A stretch of 64,000 bases of DNA, from positions 1 to 64,000 of the forward strand of contig CAIZEI010000085.1 in NCBI GenBank assembly GCA_903931945.1. Reading direction: 5' to 3'. This document shows positions 1-7,721 of this stretch, piece by piece (within the stretch, counting starts at the first letter, position 1; each line of letters opens with the position of its first letter). The stretch comes from an uncultured Hyphomicrobiales bacterium (lineage in GTDB: Bacteria > Pseudomonadota > Alphaproteobacteria > Rhizobiales > Beijerinckiaceae). The notes beneath the pieces were generated by a model, which was given only the letters and a program-made list of their open reading frames with translations, did no database searches and was not told where the DNA came from. The position numbers and the translations under genes were made by a program.

Positions 1-104
1 ACTTCGATCCGGCGGGGCTGGTCCTCGTTATCCCTCGACATGTGCATACGCTCTGTGATCGTCACATGCCCAAGCGGCAAGCAGACCTCAGCATCCAACT
101 TCAT
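1..104 (-). CDS. Partial open frame running off the left edge, unknown
   Basis: A minus-strand frame opens with ATG at 104 and stays open to the window edge, about 34 codons. It contains further in-frame ATGs at 47 and 41. The visible residues are polar and charged and match no family I know. There is no clear Shine-Dalgarno sequence before the ATG at 104. It could be the start of a gene that continues outside the window, or chance. Confidence 0.25.
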   Translation of the reverse strand, partial: MKLDAEVCLPLGHVTITERMHMSRDNEDQPRRIE

Positions 105-270
105 CAGACAATTTGGTAGGTGGGTGCAAAACAGCGCTTACCTTTTGAACGGCCCTCCGTCAATCTTTCAAGCATGATCACGCCAACAAGGCGGAGAAAT
201 GCGGCCAAGGCGGAGGGCGGGCGTCTTGCGGCGGGTTTTTCTGAATGATCCTGAACGGTCATCCCCGTCG
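105..270. other. Non-coding stretch, nothing recognised
   Basis: Between the edge frame and the uracil-DNA glycosylase-like gene I see only purine-rich direct repeats of the type ggcggag and no convincing gene, hairpin or promoter. Confidence 0.4.
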
Positions 271-888
271 TTAAAACAAACGGAGACTGTTTTCATTTAA
301 TAGGGCCGCAATTCTTTTCTGAAGACGCGGAACAACTTCGATCTCGAACCACGGATTTTTCTTTAACCAGATGTTATTGCGCGGGCTAGGGTGGGGTAAA
401 GGAAGCGCTTTCGGCCAGTAGGCCTCCCAATTTCGAACAGTTTGCGTGAGAGTTTCCACCTGCGTCGTTTTGAAATGCCAGTCGAGCGCATATTGCCCAA
501 TTACCAGCGTAAACTCGATCTTTGGAACTAATTTCAGCAACTTCGAGCGCCATTCCATGGCGCATTCTGGACGTGGCGGCAGATCGCCCGACTTACCTGC
601 GCCAGGATAACAGAACCCCATTGGCAAAATGGCAATCTTACTTGGATCGTAAAAGGTCTCCGCATCGATCCCCATCCATTTGCGCAATCGCTCGCCACTG
701 GGATCGTCGAAGAGAACGCCCGTTTCATGAACGCGCCGTCCCGGCGCCTGACCCGCAATCAATATCCTCGCCAGGGGATCAATCTGAAAGACTGGCCTTG
801 GCCCCATCGGCAAGTGATTGGCGCACAAGCGGCAGGCCCGAGCTTCGTCGATCGTTTTGGCGAACTGCGCCGCGGCGTGCTTGTTCAT
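271..888 (-). CDS. Uracil-DNA glycosylase superfamily protein
   Basis: This 205-residue protein resembles the COG1573-like branch of the uracil-DNA glycosylase superfamily, which removes uracil or other damaged bases from DNA. The N-terminal third has the GQAPG motif that lines the uracil pocket in this superfamily, followed by a FDDPSGERL segment. The C-terminal half has LPLPHPSPRNN, equivalent to the conserved HPSP(R)N active-site motif. One CxxC pair (CRLCAN) lies near the N-terminus, but I do not see the four cysteines of the iron-sulphur family 4 enzymes. It is the last gene on the minus strand here and is separated from its upstream neighbour by a terminator. Superfamily membership is fairly sure; substrate is unknown. 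Confidence 0.8.
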   Translation of the reverse strand: MNKHAAAQFAKTIDEARACRLCANHLPMGPRPVFQIDPLARILIAGQAPGRRVHETGVLFDDPSGERLRKWMGIDAETFYDPSKIAILPMGFCYPGAGKSGDLPPRPECAMEWRSKLLKLVPKIEFTLVIGQYALDWHFKTTQVETLTQTVRNWEAYWPKALPLPHPSPRNNIWLKKNPWFEIEVVPRLQKRIAALLNENSLRLF

Positions 889-909
889 TTTATATTTCCC
901 GTCTGGAAG

Positions 910-949
910 AAAAAGCCGGGGTCGGGGCCCATTGGCGCCCGGCCCCGGA
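910..949 (-). terminator. Intrinsic terminator
   Basis: A long GC-rich inverted repeat has its arms at 916-928 and 935-948. Read on the minus strand it is followed by CTTTTTCTT, giving the hairpin plus U-tract layout. It would end transcription of the 123-residue membrane protein gene before the glycosylase gene. Confidence 0.6.
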
Positions 950-1011
950 AAACTCCAGGTTTGCTGTCGGCGGGACGTGACCGCGATAGCAAACCCGATT
1001 AAGTCTGAATT

Positions 1012-1383
1012 CTAGGCCCGCGCTAACGAAAACGATCGTTCGGGCGCATTCAGCACAAAGGTGACAAGAAGCACAGCAGCGCCATTGACCCAGTAATAGG
1101 CGGCGTCGAGGCCGGTAAACCCCAATGCGAACGGCGCCACAATAAAGGCTGCTCCAACCAGGCGATCCACTGCGACATGAAGCCAGTAAGGCACAACCTT
1201 GACGACGCCGAGTTCATGGTCGGTTAGAAGCGTAAGGACAAAGGCCGTGGCGCCGGTGGCGACGGCAATCCACTTGGCCAGTGGATTGCCCGCGCCAAGG
1301 CCAAGAACGAACGGCAAAAGCATGAGACTGATAGCCACGGGATAGTCGAGATAGGCGTGTATTGTGCGAGTAATGAAACGCAT
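1012..1383 (-). CDS. Small four-helix membrane protein, SPW-repeat-like
   Basis: The protein has 123 residues and four hydrophobic segments arranged as two similar halves, each containing a PF(V/A)LG(L/F) motif. This resembles the SPW-repeat membrane proteins, whose function is not established. The ATG at 1383 is preferred over an upstream in-frame ATG because it has a GGAG box at the right spacing (tacggagaacgaca) and gives a clean N-terminus (MRFITRTIHAYLDYP). The longer form would overlap the AhpD-like gene. It lies about 100 bp downstream of that gene and may be cotranscribed with it. Confidence 0.75.
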   Translation of the reverse strand: MRFITRTIHAYLDYPVAISLMLLPFVLGLGAGNPLAKWIAVATGATAFVLTLLTDHELGVVKVVPYWLHVAVDRLVGAAFIVAPFALGFTGLDAAYYWVNGAAVLLVTFVLNAPERSFSLARA

Positions 1384-1489
1384 TGTCGTTCTCCGTAGGG
1401 TTGATCGGCGGTTTGAATGCCCCGGTTCGAGGGGCGACGTTTGCAGGCGCGGCGGCTCTGTTGGAAGCGCCGCGCCCACGGACCAGAGG

Positions 1490-2041
1490 TCAGGCTGCCT
1501 TGCGCGGCGCGACGACAGGAAAATCAATGTCGGTCTTGAAGACCTCGTTGACGTAGTTCGTCAGCGTGTTCAATGCGACGTGGAGCACGATTTCAACGAC
1601 CTGAGCGTCGTCGTAGCCTGCCGATTTAACGGTTGCCACGTCGGCTTCGCTCACGTGACCACGCATGTTCACGATCTTGGCGGCAAACCGCACGGCGGCG
1701 TCCGCCTTTAGATCGTTTGACGCTCCCGAACGGTTGGCGGTGATCTCCGCGTCGTCGAGCTTTGCGATGTTCTTGCCGAGATAGGTATGGGCTGACAGGC
1801 AATAGCCACAGCCGTTGATTTCCGCGACCGCCAGGGCGATTCGTTCGCGGGTTTTGGACTCGAGCGCGCCTTTTGAAAGAGCGCCGTTGAGGCCAAGATA
1901 CCCTTCCAGCGCGGCTGGGCTGTTGGCGACAATGCGAAACAGGTTCGGCGCGGAGCCGAGTTGCTTCTTGACCGCGTCCAGAAAGGGCTGCGCGGCGGCG
2001 GGCGAGGCTTCGATGGTGGCGGGGGTGGGGATGCGAGACAT
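1490..2041 (-). CDS. Carboxymuconolactone decarboxylase / AhpD-like protein
   Basis: This 183-residue protein belongs to the alkylhydroperoxidase AhpD / carboxymuconolactone decarboxylase fold. The redox motif CGYC is at residues 78-81, followed by SAH with His85. In AhpD-like proteins this CxxC-x3-H arrangement reduces peroxides or passes electrons to a peroxiredoxin. The start at 2041 has AAGGA upstream and matches the usual N-terminus (MSRIPTP). It is divergent from a LysR regulator with about 130 bp between them, the usual arrangement for a regulator and its target. A hydroperoxide or thiol-stress role is inferred from family. Confidence 0.88.
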   Translation of the reverse strand: MSRIPTPATIEASPAAAQPFLDAVKKQLGSAPNLFRIVANSPAALEGYLGLNGALSKGALESKTRERIALAVAEINGCGYCLSAHTYLGKNIAKLDDAEITANRSGASNDLKADAAVRFAAKIVNMRGHVSEADVATVKSAGYDDAQVVEIVLHVALNTLTNYVNEVFKTDIDFPVVAPRKAA

Positions 2042-2138
2042 GGGGACAGTCCTTGCTTTGCGGGGTTCATTTGCTTCGGCTTCAGCCGATGACCGCAACT
2101 TCAACTATTTCGCTTCCTCCCGGTATCCGTTATTATCG

Positions 2139-2152
2139 GGAATGACTATTCC
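2139..2152. promoter_or_regulatory. Candidate operator between AhpD-like gene and lysR
   Basis: The inverted repeat GGAAT-gact-ATTCC sits 19 bases before the LysR start, in the divergent promoter region. LysR regulators bind interrupted palindromes in such spacers, so it is a plausible operator. It is short and untested. Confidence 0.35.
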
Positions 2153-2170
2153 AAATCCCGGGAGAATTGA

Positions 2171-3073
2171 TTGGACCGCTTTGAGGCTATCTCCGCGTTC
2201 GTCGCGGTTGTCGAGGCAGGCGGATTTTCGGCCGCCGCACGACGGCTTGGCGCGCCGCTGACGACTCTGAGCCGCAAGGTCGTTGAACTGGAGCAGCATC
2301 TTCGGGTCAGACTTCTGACACGCACGACGCGCAGGGTTGTGCTGACCGAGGCGGGTCAATTGTTCTTTCAACGCAGCCGCAGATTGCTCGATGACCTCTC
2401 CGAAGCGGAGCGGCAGGCCTCCGGCGAATACCAAAGCCCGCGTGGCAGCCTTGCCGTAAGCGCGCCGCTGGCGCTCGGTCGCCTGCATATCACGCCAATC
2501 GTCTGCGAGTTTTTGTCCGCCTATCCGGAAATTGACGTCGATTTGCGGCTTAACGATCGGAACGAGGACATTGTCGCCACCGGCCTTGATGTGGCGATTC
2601 GCGTCGGTCGCCTGCCCGATAGCAGCCTGAAGGCGCTCAAGATCGGCGCCGTTCGCCATGTCGCCTGCGCCAGCCCCGGCTATCTGGCCGAGCGCGGAAC
2701 GCCCGGCGCGTTGAAGGACCTCGATAACCACGATTGCGTGACTTTCGTTGGCATGGAAGGCTCCAAGGAATGGTCGTTCCGTTCAGGACGAAAGATCGAG
2801 CATGTGAATGTCCGGTCACGTCTTTCCGTCAACACGGCAGAAGCTGCGGCTGACGCCGCTGTCGCGGGCGCCGGCATTACACAGCTCCTTTGCTACCAGG
2901 TTTCGAATGAGGTGCTCAAGGGGCGGCTCAACCTGCTGCTTCGAAAATACGAGCCGGCGCCGCTCCCCGTCAGCATGGTGTCGGTAGACGCCAAATTGGC
3001 GCCATTAAAGCTCAGGGCGTTCATGGATTTCGTGGGTCCCCGACTTAAGGCGCGCCTGATTTTTGATCCCTAG
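2171..3073 (+). CDS. LysR-family transcriptional regulator
   Basis: The protein has 300 residues, normal for the family. The N-terminal 60 residues form a winged helix-turn-helix (MDRFEAISAFVAVVEAGGF through ARRLGAPLTTLSRKV). The rest is the periplasmic-binding-like effector domain. Translation starts at TTG with GGAGA seven bases upstream; the family N-terminus MDRFEA fixes this start. This subgroup often controls a divergently transcribed redox gene, and here the neighbour is the AhpD-like gene, so it probably regulates that gene and itself. Confidence 0.93.
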   Translation: MDRFEAISAFVAVVEAGGFSAAARRLGAPLTTLSRKVVELEQHLRVRLLTRTTRRVVLTEAGQLFFQRSRRLLDDLSEAERQASGEYQSPRGSLAVSAPLALGRLHITPIVCEFLSAYPEIDVDLRLNDRNEDIVATGLDVAIRVGRLPDSSLKALKIGAVRHVACASPGYLAERGTPGALKDLDNHDCVTFVGMEGSKEWSFRSGRKIEHVNVRSRLSVNTAEAAADAAVAGAGITQLLCYQVSNEVLKGRLNLLLRKYEPAPLPVSMVSVDAKLAPLKLRAFMDFVGPRLKARLIFDP

Positions 3074-3327
3074 TGGCGCTTAGCCGCCAAGCGACCGTAG
3101 TCGCAAATCTATCCGGCGGCGTCCGCTTTCTGAGGCTTCGCGTCGGTTGGCCTTCAGCCCGCAATCGGGCCTTGTGGCGGGATTGCACATGAGCTCAAGC
3201 AGCGGGCGTCTCGCGTCCCCATGAAAACGGGGAGAGGAGACGCGCTGCAAGGGCGACGCCATTTTTTGTAAGCGCGCCCTCTCTCCCTATCGCCGGACAG
3301 AGGGCGCAAGTGGCAAGGCAAAAGCCC
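3074..3327. other. Convergent intergenic region with imperfect hairpin
   Basis: This gap separates the ends of the LysR and sugar dehydrogenase genes. It holds an imperfect hairpin: GCGTCTC at 3206-3212 pairs with GAGACGC at 3237-3243, with an inner CCCC/GGGG pair. It may act as a bidirectional terminator. No gene is convincing here. Confidence 0.45.
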
Positions 3328-4698
3328 CTATTTCGCCGCCACTTTTTCTTTCGCATAGGTGACGCGATAGATCACGCCATTGCCGTCATCGCTGAACAGC
3401 AGCGAGCCGTCGCGCATGAATTGCGTGTCGACCGGGCGACCCCAGACATTTTCTTCGCCCGCCGTGAAGCCGAGGACAAAATCCTGATACTCGCCCGTGG
3501 GCTTGTTATCCTTGAACGGCAGGCGGACGATCTTGTAGCCGGTGTGCAACGAGCGGTTCCACGAACCATGCATCGCCACAAACGCATCGCCCTTCCACTC
3601 CGCCGGGAACATGCCCCCGGGATTGAAGGACAGGCCAAGCGGCGCCGAATGCGGCTGGAACAACACATCGGGCACAATCGCCTTGCCAGCAAGATCGGGC
3701 CGCGCGCCGCCATCCGGGCGGGTGTCTTCATGATTGCCCATATAATACCAGGGCCAGCCATAGTAGCCGCCTTTTTTCACGCTGGTCACATAATCGGGCG
3801 GCGTGTTGTCGCCCAAGAGATCGCGCTCGTTGGTGGCGCAGAACACGGTTCCGGTGCCCGGCTGCACGGTCAGGCCCGAGCAATTGCGGATGCCGGCGGC
3901 ATAGACCTGCTTGTTCTTGCCATCCGGCGTATAGGTCAACACATTGGCGCGCCATTCCTCCTTCGCGCCCCAGGCCGAGCCCAGCGAATGCGGCGCTTTT
4001 TCCCAGGCCTTGAGATCGTCGGGACGGGGGCTCATTTCCGCAGCGACATTGCTGCCCGAGCCCACAGCGACATACATCAGCTTGCCATCGGGCGAGAACG
4101 AGACATCGCGCGTCCAGTGGCCGCCGCCAATCTTGAGATCGGTCACAATGTCTTCGGCCGGCCCGGTGGCTTTCATGTCGCCATTCTTGTAGGGCAGGCG
4201 CACAACCTTCCCTTCCATGCCGATATAGACCCATTTGGGGTTCGGACCCGGCGGATAGAAGGCGATGCCATAGGCGTCCTTCAGACCGCTCGTGAAGGTC
4301 TCGGTCATTTCAGGCTTCGATCCATCCTTGCTCGCGCGCATGACCGTGATCTGGCCGCCCGGCCGGCTCTGGGAAAGGAAGATATCGCCATTGGGCGCGA
4401 TGCGAATGACGCGCGCGCCCTGAAGTCCGGTGGCGAAGGGCGCAACGGTAAAACCCGGCATGGTTTTCAGCGCGGCGTCAGCCGGTTTTGGCACGACCTT
4501 CGAACGGTTGGCGGCCGACGGCGTCGCCAGCGGCGCGGCGACATCGCCGGGCTCGATCTTGCGCATCAGGCCGGGCGTATCGACATGCCAGTCGCCATAA
4601 GCTGAATTGCCGCCGCGATAATCGATCGCCAGCGATGTCGATACTCCGGCGATCAGCGCCAGCGCCGAAGACGCGGCGAGCAGATTGCGAGCAGTCAT
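3328..4698 (-). CDS. PQQ-dependent sugar dehydrogenase (GSDH family)
   Basis: This 456-residue protein has a cleavable signal peptide (MTARNLLAASSALALIAGVS) and the beta-propeller repeats of the glucose/sorbosone dehydrogenase family, including blocks such as WTRDVSFSPDGKLMYVAVG and GWPWYYMGNHEDTRPDG. Family members oxidise sugars in the periplasm with PQQ and pass electrons to a cytochrome c. A dihaem cytochrome c gene lies 120 bp upstream on the same strand and is a natural acceptor. The start at 4698 has a strong AGGGAGG box. Membrane anchoring is not seen. The sugar cannot be told from sequence. Confidence 0.88.
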   Translation of the reverse strand: MTARNLLAASSALALIAGVSTSLAIDYRGGNSAYGDWHVDTPGLMRKIEPGDVAAPLATPSAANRSKVVPKPADAALKTMPGFTVAPFATGLQGARVIRIAPNGDIFLSQSRPGGQITVMRASKDGSKPEMTETFTSGLKDAYGIAFYPPGPNPKWVYIGMEGKVVRLPYKNGDMKATGPAEDIVTDLKIGGGHWTRDVSFSPDGKLMYVAVGSGSNVAAEMSPRPDDLKAWEKAPHSLGSAWGAKEEWRANVLTYTPDGKNKQVYAAGIRNCSGLTVQPGTGTVFCATNERDLLGDNTPPDYVTSVKKGGYYGWPWYYMGNHEDTRPDGGARPDLAGKAIVPDVLFQPHSAPLGLSFNPGGMFPAEWKGDAFVAMHGSWNRSLHTGYKIVRLPFKDNKPTGEYQDFVLGFTAGEENVWGRPVDTQFMRDGSLLFSDDGNGVIYRVTYAKEKVAAK

Positions 4699-4818
4699 AT
4701 ATGCCTCCCTGTGCCTGGCCGTTCCTGGCCCGGCTTTCCCCGCCACACAGCAGCGGTTTTGAATGCGGCGATCATCGCGCTCCGGCAGGCTGAGGTCAAC
4801 CGGTTGCGGATCCGGCCG

Positions 4819-5397
4819 TTACAACCCCGCCAGATATTTCGCCAGCGCGGCGCGCTCATCGGGTTTCAGCGCCTTCATCATCGCCGACATGGTTTTCTGG
4901 TTCGCGCGTTCGCCACCTGCAAAACCGCTCATCGCGGTGGCGAGATAGTCTGCAAACTGTCCCGCAAGCCGGGGCGCTGCCCCTTCCGGGCTATCGCCGC
5001 CACTCAGGTCCGCGCCATGGCAACCCTGACAGGCGGCGAGCGCATCGGGCGCGGCGGCGGCTGGCGTATCGGCATGACCCGGCCAGGGCTTTGCGGCGAT
5101 CAGAGCCGCCGCGCGGGAAATATCCTCGCGCCTGAGGCTGGACGCCATCGACGACATGATCTGGTCTTCGCGATCGCCGGAGCTGAAATCGCGAATCTGC
5201 TTTTCCAGATATCTGGCGTTCTGGCCCCAGATGACCGGGACGGTGGGATCGTTGCCGGCGCCATTGGCGCCATGGCACGACCAGCAGGTTTCAAGAGCTG
5301 TATCGAGCGCATCGGCGGCGCGAGCGGCGCAAACGCCGATACCGAACATTGCGAGCCAGACCACGGCGCAGCGTCCCTTGATCCACACAAACCTCAT
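4819..5397 (-). CDS. Dihaem c-type cytochrome (c4-like)
   Basis: The protein has 192 residues, an N-terminal signal peptide (WLAMFGIGVCAARAAD) and two haem-binding motifs, CWSCH and CQGCH, in two halves of similar size. Methionines in the segments SSMASSL and KTMSAMM could be the axial ligands. This is the layout of cytochrome c4. It probably carries electrons in the periplasm from the PQQ dehydrogenase encoded next in the same direction. The ATG at 5397 is chosen because upstream in-frame starts would overlap the GFA gene, whose stop is at 5417. Confidence 0.88.
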   Translation of the reverse strand: MRFVWIKGRCAVVWLAMFGIGVCAARAADALDTALETCWSCHGANGAGNDPTVPVIWGQNARYLEKQIRDFSSGDREDQIMSSMASSLRREDISRAAALIAAKPWPGHADTPAAAAPDALAACQGCHGADLSGGDSPEGAAPRLAGQFADYLATAMSGFAGGERANQKTMSAMMKALKPDERAALAKYLAGL

Positions 5398-5416
5398 TGT
5401 CCGCCCGCCATCCGCA

Positions 5417-5818
5417 TCAGCCTTGTTCGTTCGCCGGGACTTTGGCGAGTTCATCGACCCAAGGCAAGGCGGAGCGCCGCCAGATCTGGCTGACCGGCAT
5501 GAAAGCGGCGCGCTGCGCGATTGTGCCAATGCGCAGGGAATAGCTGACAGGGTCGTCCGCGCTGCAGGCGTAAATTGGCGTTCCGCAATTGCCGCAAAAG
5601 GCGTGGCGCCGACGCGCGCCGCTGTCGGCGATTTTAATGTAGCTCCTGGGTTCGCCCCGCAACAGCCGGAACCCTGCCGCTGGCGCCCGCAGATTGGCGC
5701 GAAACGCCGAGCCGCTCAACCGCTGGCAATCCGTGCAATGGCAGAGGCGAAGGCCGCTGCTATCGACCTCCGCCTCGAAAGCGATTTCACCGCAATGGCA
5801 GCTTCCGTCTATCTTCAC
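5417..5818 (-). CDS. GFA-family zinc protein
   Basis: This 133-residue protein carries the cysteine pattern of the GFA (glutathione-dependent formaldehyde-activating enzyme-like) fold: CHCGE near the start, CHCTDCQ about 20 residues later, and FCGNCG in the middle. These bind zinc. The true start is taken as the GTG at 5818, preceded by ACGGAG, because the longer frame would overlap the crotonase gene ending at 5829. Despite the family name, most members have no proven formaldehyde role, so the function is open. It is probably cotranscribed with the crotonase, 10 bp upstream. Confidence 0.85.
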   Translation of the reverse strand: MKIDGSCHCGEIAFEAEVDSSGLRLCHCTDCQRLSGSAFRANLRAPAAGFRLLRGEPRSYIKIADSGARRRHAFCGNCGTPIYACSADDPVSYSLRIGTIAQRAAFMPVSQIWRRSALPWVDELAKVPANEQG

Positions 5819-5828
5819 AGACGCTCCG

Positions 5829-6653
5829 TTACCGCTTGTATTCGCCCAGCCCCGGCTTGAAGGTTTTTTCATCGAGAAACTGCTTCATGGCCTCAGAACT
5901 GCCCTTCGATTTGTCGTTGAATTTCAACCCGTCGATCTTGGCGTCGAGATAATCCAGCGCCTGCGTCTGATTGAAGCCGCGCACGGACCGGATCGCTTCC
6001 TTGGTGTAGCGCACGGTGAGCGGGTTTTTGGCTTCAAGATTGCGCGCCAGCGCCAGCACGGCGTCGCGCAATTCGGCGACGGGAACGGATTTGTTGACGA
6101 ATTTCATCGCCGCCGCTTCCTTGCCGGAAAACCGCTCGCCGGTGACTGAATAATACAGCGCGTCGCGATAATTCATGATCTGCGTGACGCACCAGGCGAC
6201 AAGCCCGCCGGGAATAATGCCCCAGTTGACCTCCGACAGGCCAAAGGTCGCGTCATCGGCGGCAATCGCAAAATCGCAGGCGATGACCGGCGTAAACCCG
6301 CCGCCAAAGCAATAGCCATGCACCATCGCGATGGTCGGCTTGGGGCAGCGCGACAGCTTGTCCCAGCGCCAGGCTTGAGAGTCAGCGCCCGCCTTGCGCA
6401 TCGCTTTGGGGTCATTCTCATTGGCGCGGAAAAACAGTTTCAGGTCCTGCCCGGCGCAAAAATGCCCGCCGGCGCCCGTCACCACGACCACGCGGGTGTC
6501 ATCGTCTTCTGAAACCCAGTCAAGCGCATTGCACATATCGATATGTAGCGCGGGGCTCATGGCGTTGCGCTTTTCGGGGCGGTTCAGAATGACGAATGTC
6601 GTCGCGCCATCGCGCTCGATCTTGACGTTTTCGTAGGTCGGGACATTGCTCAT
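5829..6653 (-). CDS. Crotonase, p-hydroxycinnamoyl-CoA hydratase/lyase-like
   Basis: This 274-residue enoyl-CoA hydratase superfamily member resembles p-hydroxycinnamoyl-CoA hydratase/lyase, which turns feruloyl- or coumaroyl-CoA into vanillin or 4-hydroxybenzaldehyde plus acetyl-CoA. Shared blocks are VILNRPEKRNAMSP, the oxyanion-hole segments HFCAGQDLK and GYCFGGGF, FGLSEVNWG with the conserved glutamate, and the C-terminal MKQFLDEKTFKPGL. The start at 6653 has a perfect GGAGGAA box. No feruloyl-CoA synthetase or vanillin dehydrogenase is nearby. It could be another crotonase that only shares these blocks. Confidence 0.85.
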   Translation of the reverse strand: MSNVPTYENVKIERDGATTFVILNRPEKRNAMSPALHIDMCNALDWVSEDDDTRVVVVTGAGGHFCAGQDLKLFFRANENDPKAMRKAGADSQAWRWDKLSRCPKPTIAMVHGYCFGGGFTPVIACDFAIAADDATFGLSEVNWGIIPGGLVAWCVTQIMNYRDALYYSVTGERFSGKEAAAMKFVNKSVPVAELRDAVLALARNLEAKNPLTVRYTKEAIRSVRGFNQTQALDYLDAKIDGLKFNDKSKGSSEAMKQFLDEKTFKPGLGEYKR

Positions 6654-6900
6654 GATTTCCTCCGGGGTTGTTGGGCCCAACTTAACCCGCGGCGACGGCG
6701 TCCGTCGAGAGGAGAAAATGAGTGGCAGGGGGCTTTTAAAGACACAGCGTTGCTTGGCAAGAGCGAAATTTCAGCAGCTGGTCACGTTCGAAAAAGGAGA
6801 AAAACTGAATCTTTTCCTTATTTGGTTGGCTTCAATTACGATTCGTCAAATTCGCGCCAACAATGGATGATTTTTGCGGGTCTGCGGCGATTTGTGCTAA

Positions 6901-7185
6901 ATGTTCGCCATGATCCAACTGTCGCAAGAAGTCGAAGCCCTGATTCGTGCAAAGGCCGCCGGAACCGGGCGAACGCCAGACGAGGTTTTGCGCGAGGCGT
7001 TGATGCGCGCTGGCGACGTGTTGCCGTGGCGATCGTCCGCCATGCCGCCGCAGGTTAACTTGACCAGGGACGAGTTGATCGCCGGCATGGAGGCCATCGC
7101 TGTTCGCAGCGCAGCGCGTCCCCTCACCGATCCCAGGGCTATCGACGAAATTATCGGCTACGATGATTTCGGCTTGCCGCGATGA
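6901..7185 (+). CDS. VapB-like antitoxin
   Basis: This 94-residue protein has an N-terminal ribbon-helix-helix-type segment (MIQLSQEVEALIRAKAAGTG) and a C-terminal tail ending IDEIIGYDDFGLPR, typical of VapB antitoxins paired with PIN toxins. It overlaps the toxin gene by four bases (ATGA), which implies translational coupling. The start may be the ATG at 6910 (MIQL...); neither has a good Shine-Dalgarno sequence. The antitoxin would bind and block VapC and repress its own promoter. Confidence 0.8.
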   Translation: MFAMIQLSQEVEALIRAKAAGTGRTPDEVLREALMRAGDVLPWRSSAMPPQVNLTRDELIAGMEAIAVRSAARPLTDPRAIDEIIGYDDFGLPR

Positions 7186-7577
7186 TCGTTATCGATACGT
7201 CCGCCCTGATCGCCATTCTCAACCACGAGCCCGAACGCACCGCGTTCTATGACGTTATTGCAGCCGCCGAGCGTTGCCTCGTCAGCGCGGTGAGCTATCA
7301 GGAAGCTGGACACGTTCTCATCGCCAAACGTGGCGTCAATGGGCTTTACGATCTTGAGGATTTTCTCGCCATCATCAAGGCTGAAATTATTCCGCACGAC
7401 GCCAATCTCGCAGCGATGTCGCTTGAGGCCTTCCGGCGCTATGGCAAAGGCATCGATCCGAAGGCGCGACTCAATTTTTGCGACTGCGCCGCCTAGGCAC
7501 TCGCCAGGGCAATGAATGCGCCGTTGCTATTCAAGGGCGTCGATTTCACGCATACAGACATCGAATCCTGTCTGTGA
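7182..7577 (+). pseudogene. VapC PIN-domain toxin interrupted by a TAG codon
   Basis: The frame encodes a PIN-domain ribonuclease: VIDTSALIAIL with the first catalytic Asp, SYQEAGHVL with the Glu, and LNFCDC with the third acid. A TAG at 7494-7496 stops it after 104 residues. The same frame then continues without interruption as ALARAMNAPLLFKGVDFTHTDIES to a TGA at 7575-7577. That is the normal VapC C-terminus, where the motif reads DCxAYALA, so the TAG replaces a tyrosine codon. The truncated product lacks the last helix and the GxDFxxTD acidic region and is probably inactive, unless there is readthrough or a sequencing error. Confidence 0.85.
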
Positions 7578-7721
7578 ATTGTTGCATGGCGCGCTGTCGG
7601 GCGTTCCCGCGCGAATTCGGACGAGCGTGAACCGAATCCGCTGGCCTCCCCGTCTTTTCTCCTCCCCCCGCCGCCAAATCGTGCTAAACGGCGCGGCTCC
7701 CTCCCCGAATGGACCGAACAC

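Noticed and set aside
3310-4605. Open frame of 431 codons opposite the PQQ dehydrogenase
   Set aside because: It mirrors the codon structure of the real gene on the other strand; translation is arginine/histidine/isoleucine-rich with no family pattern.
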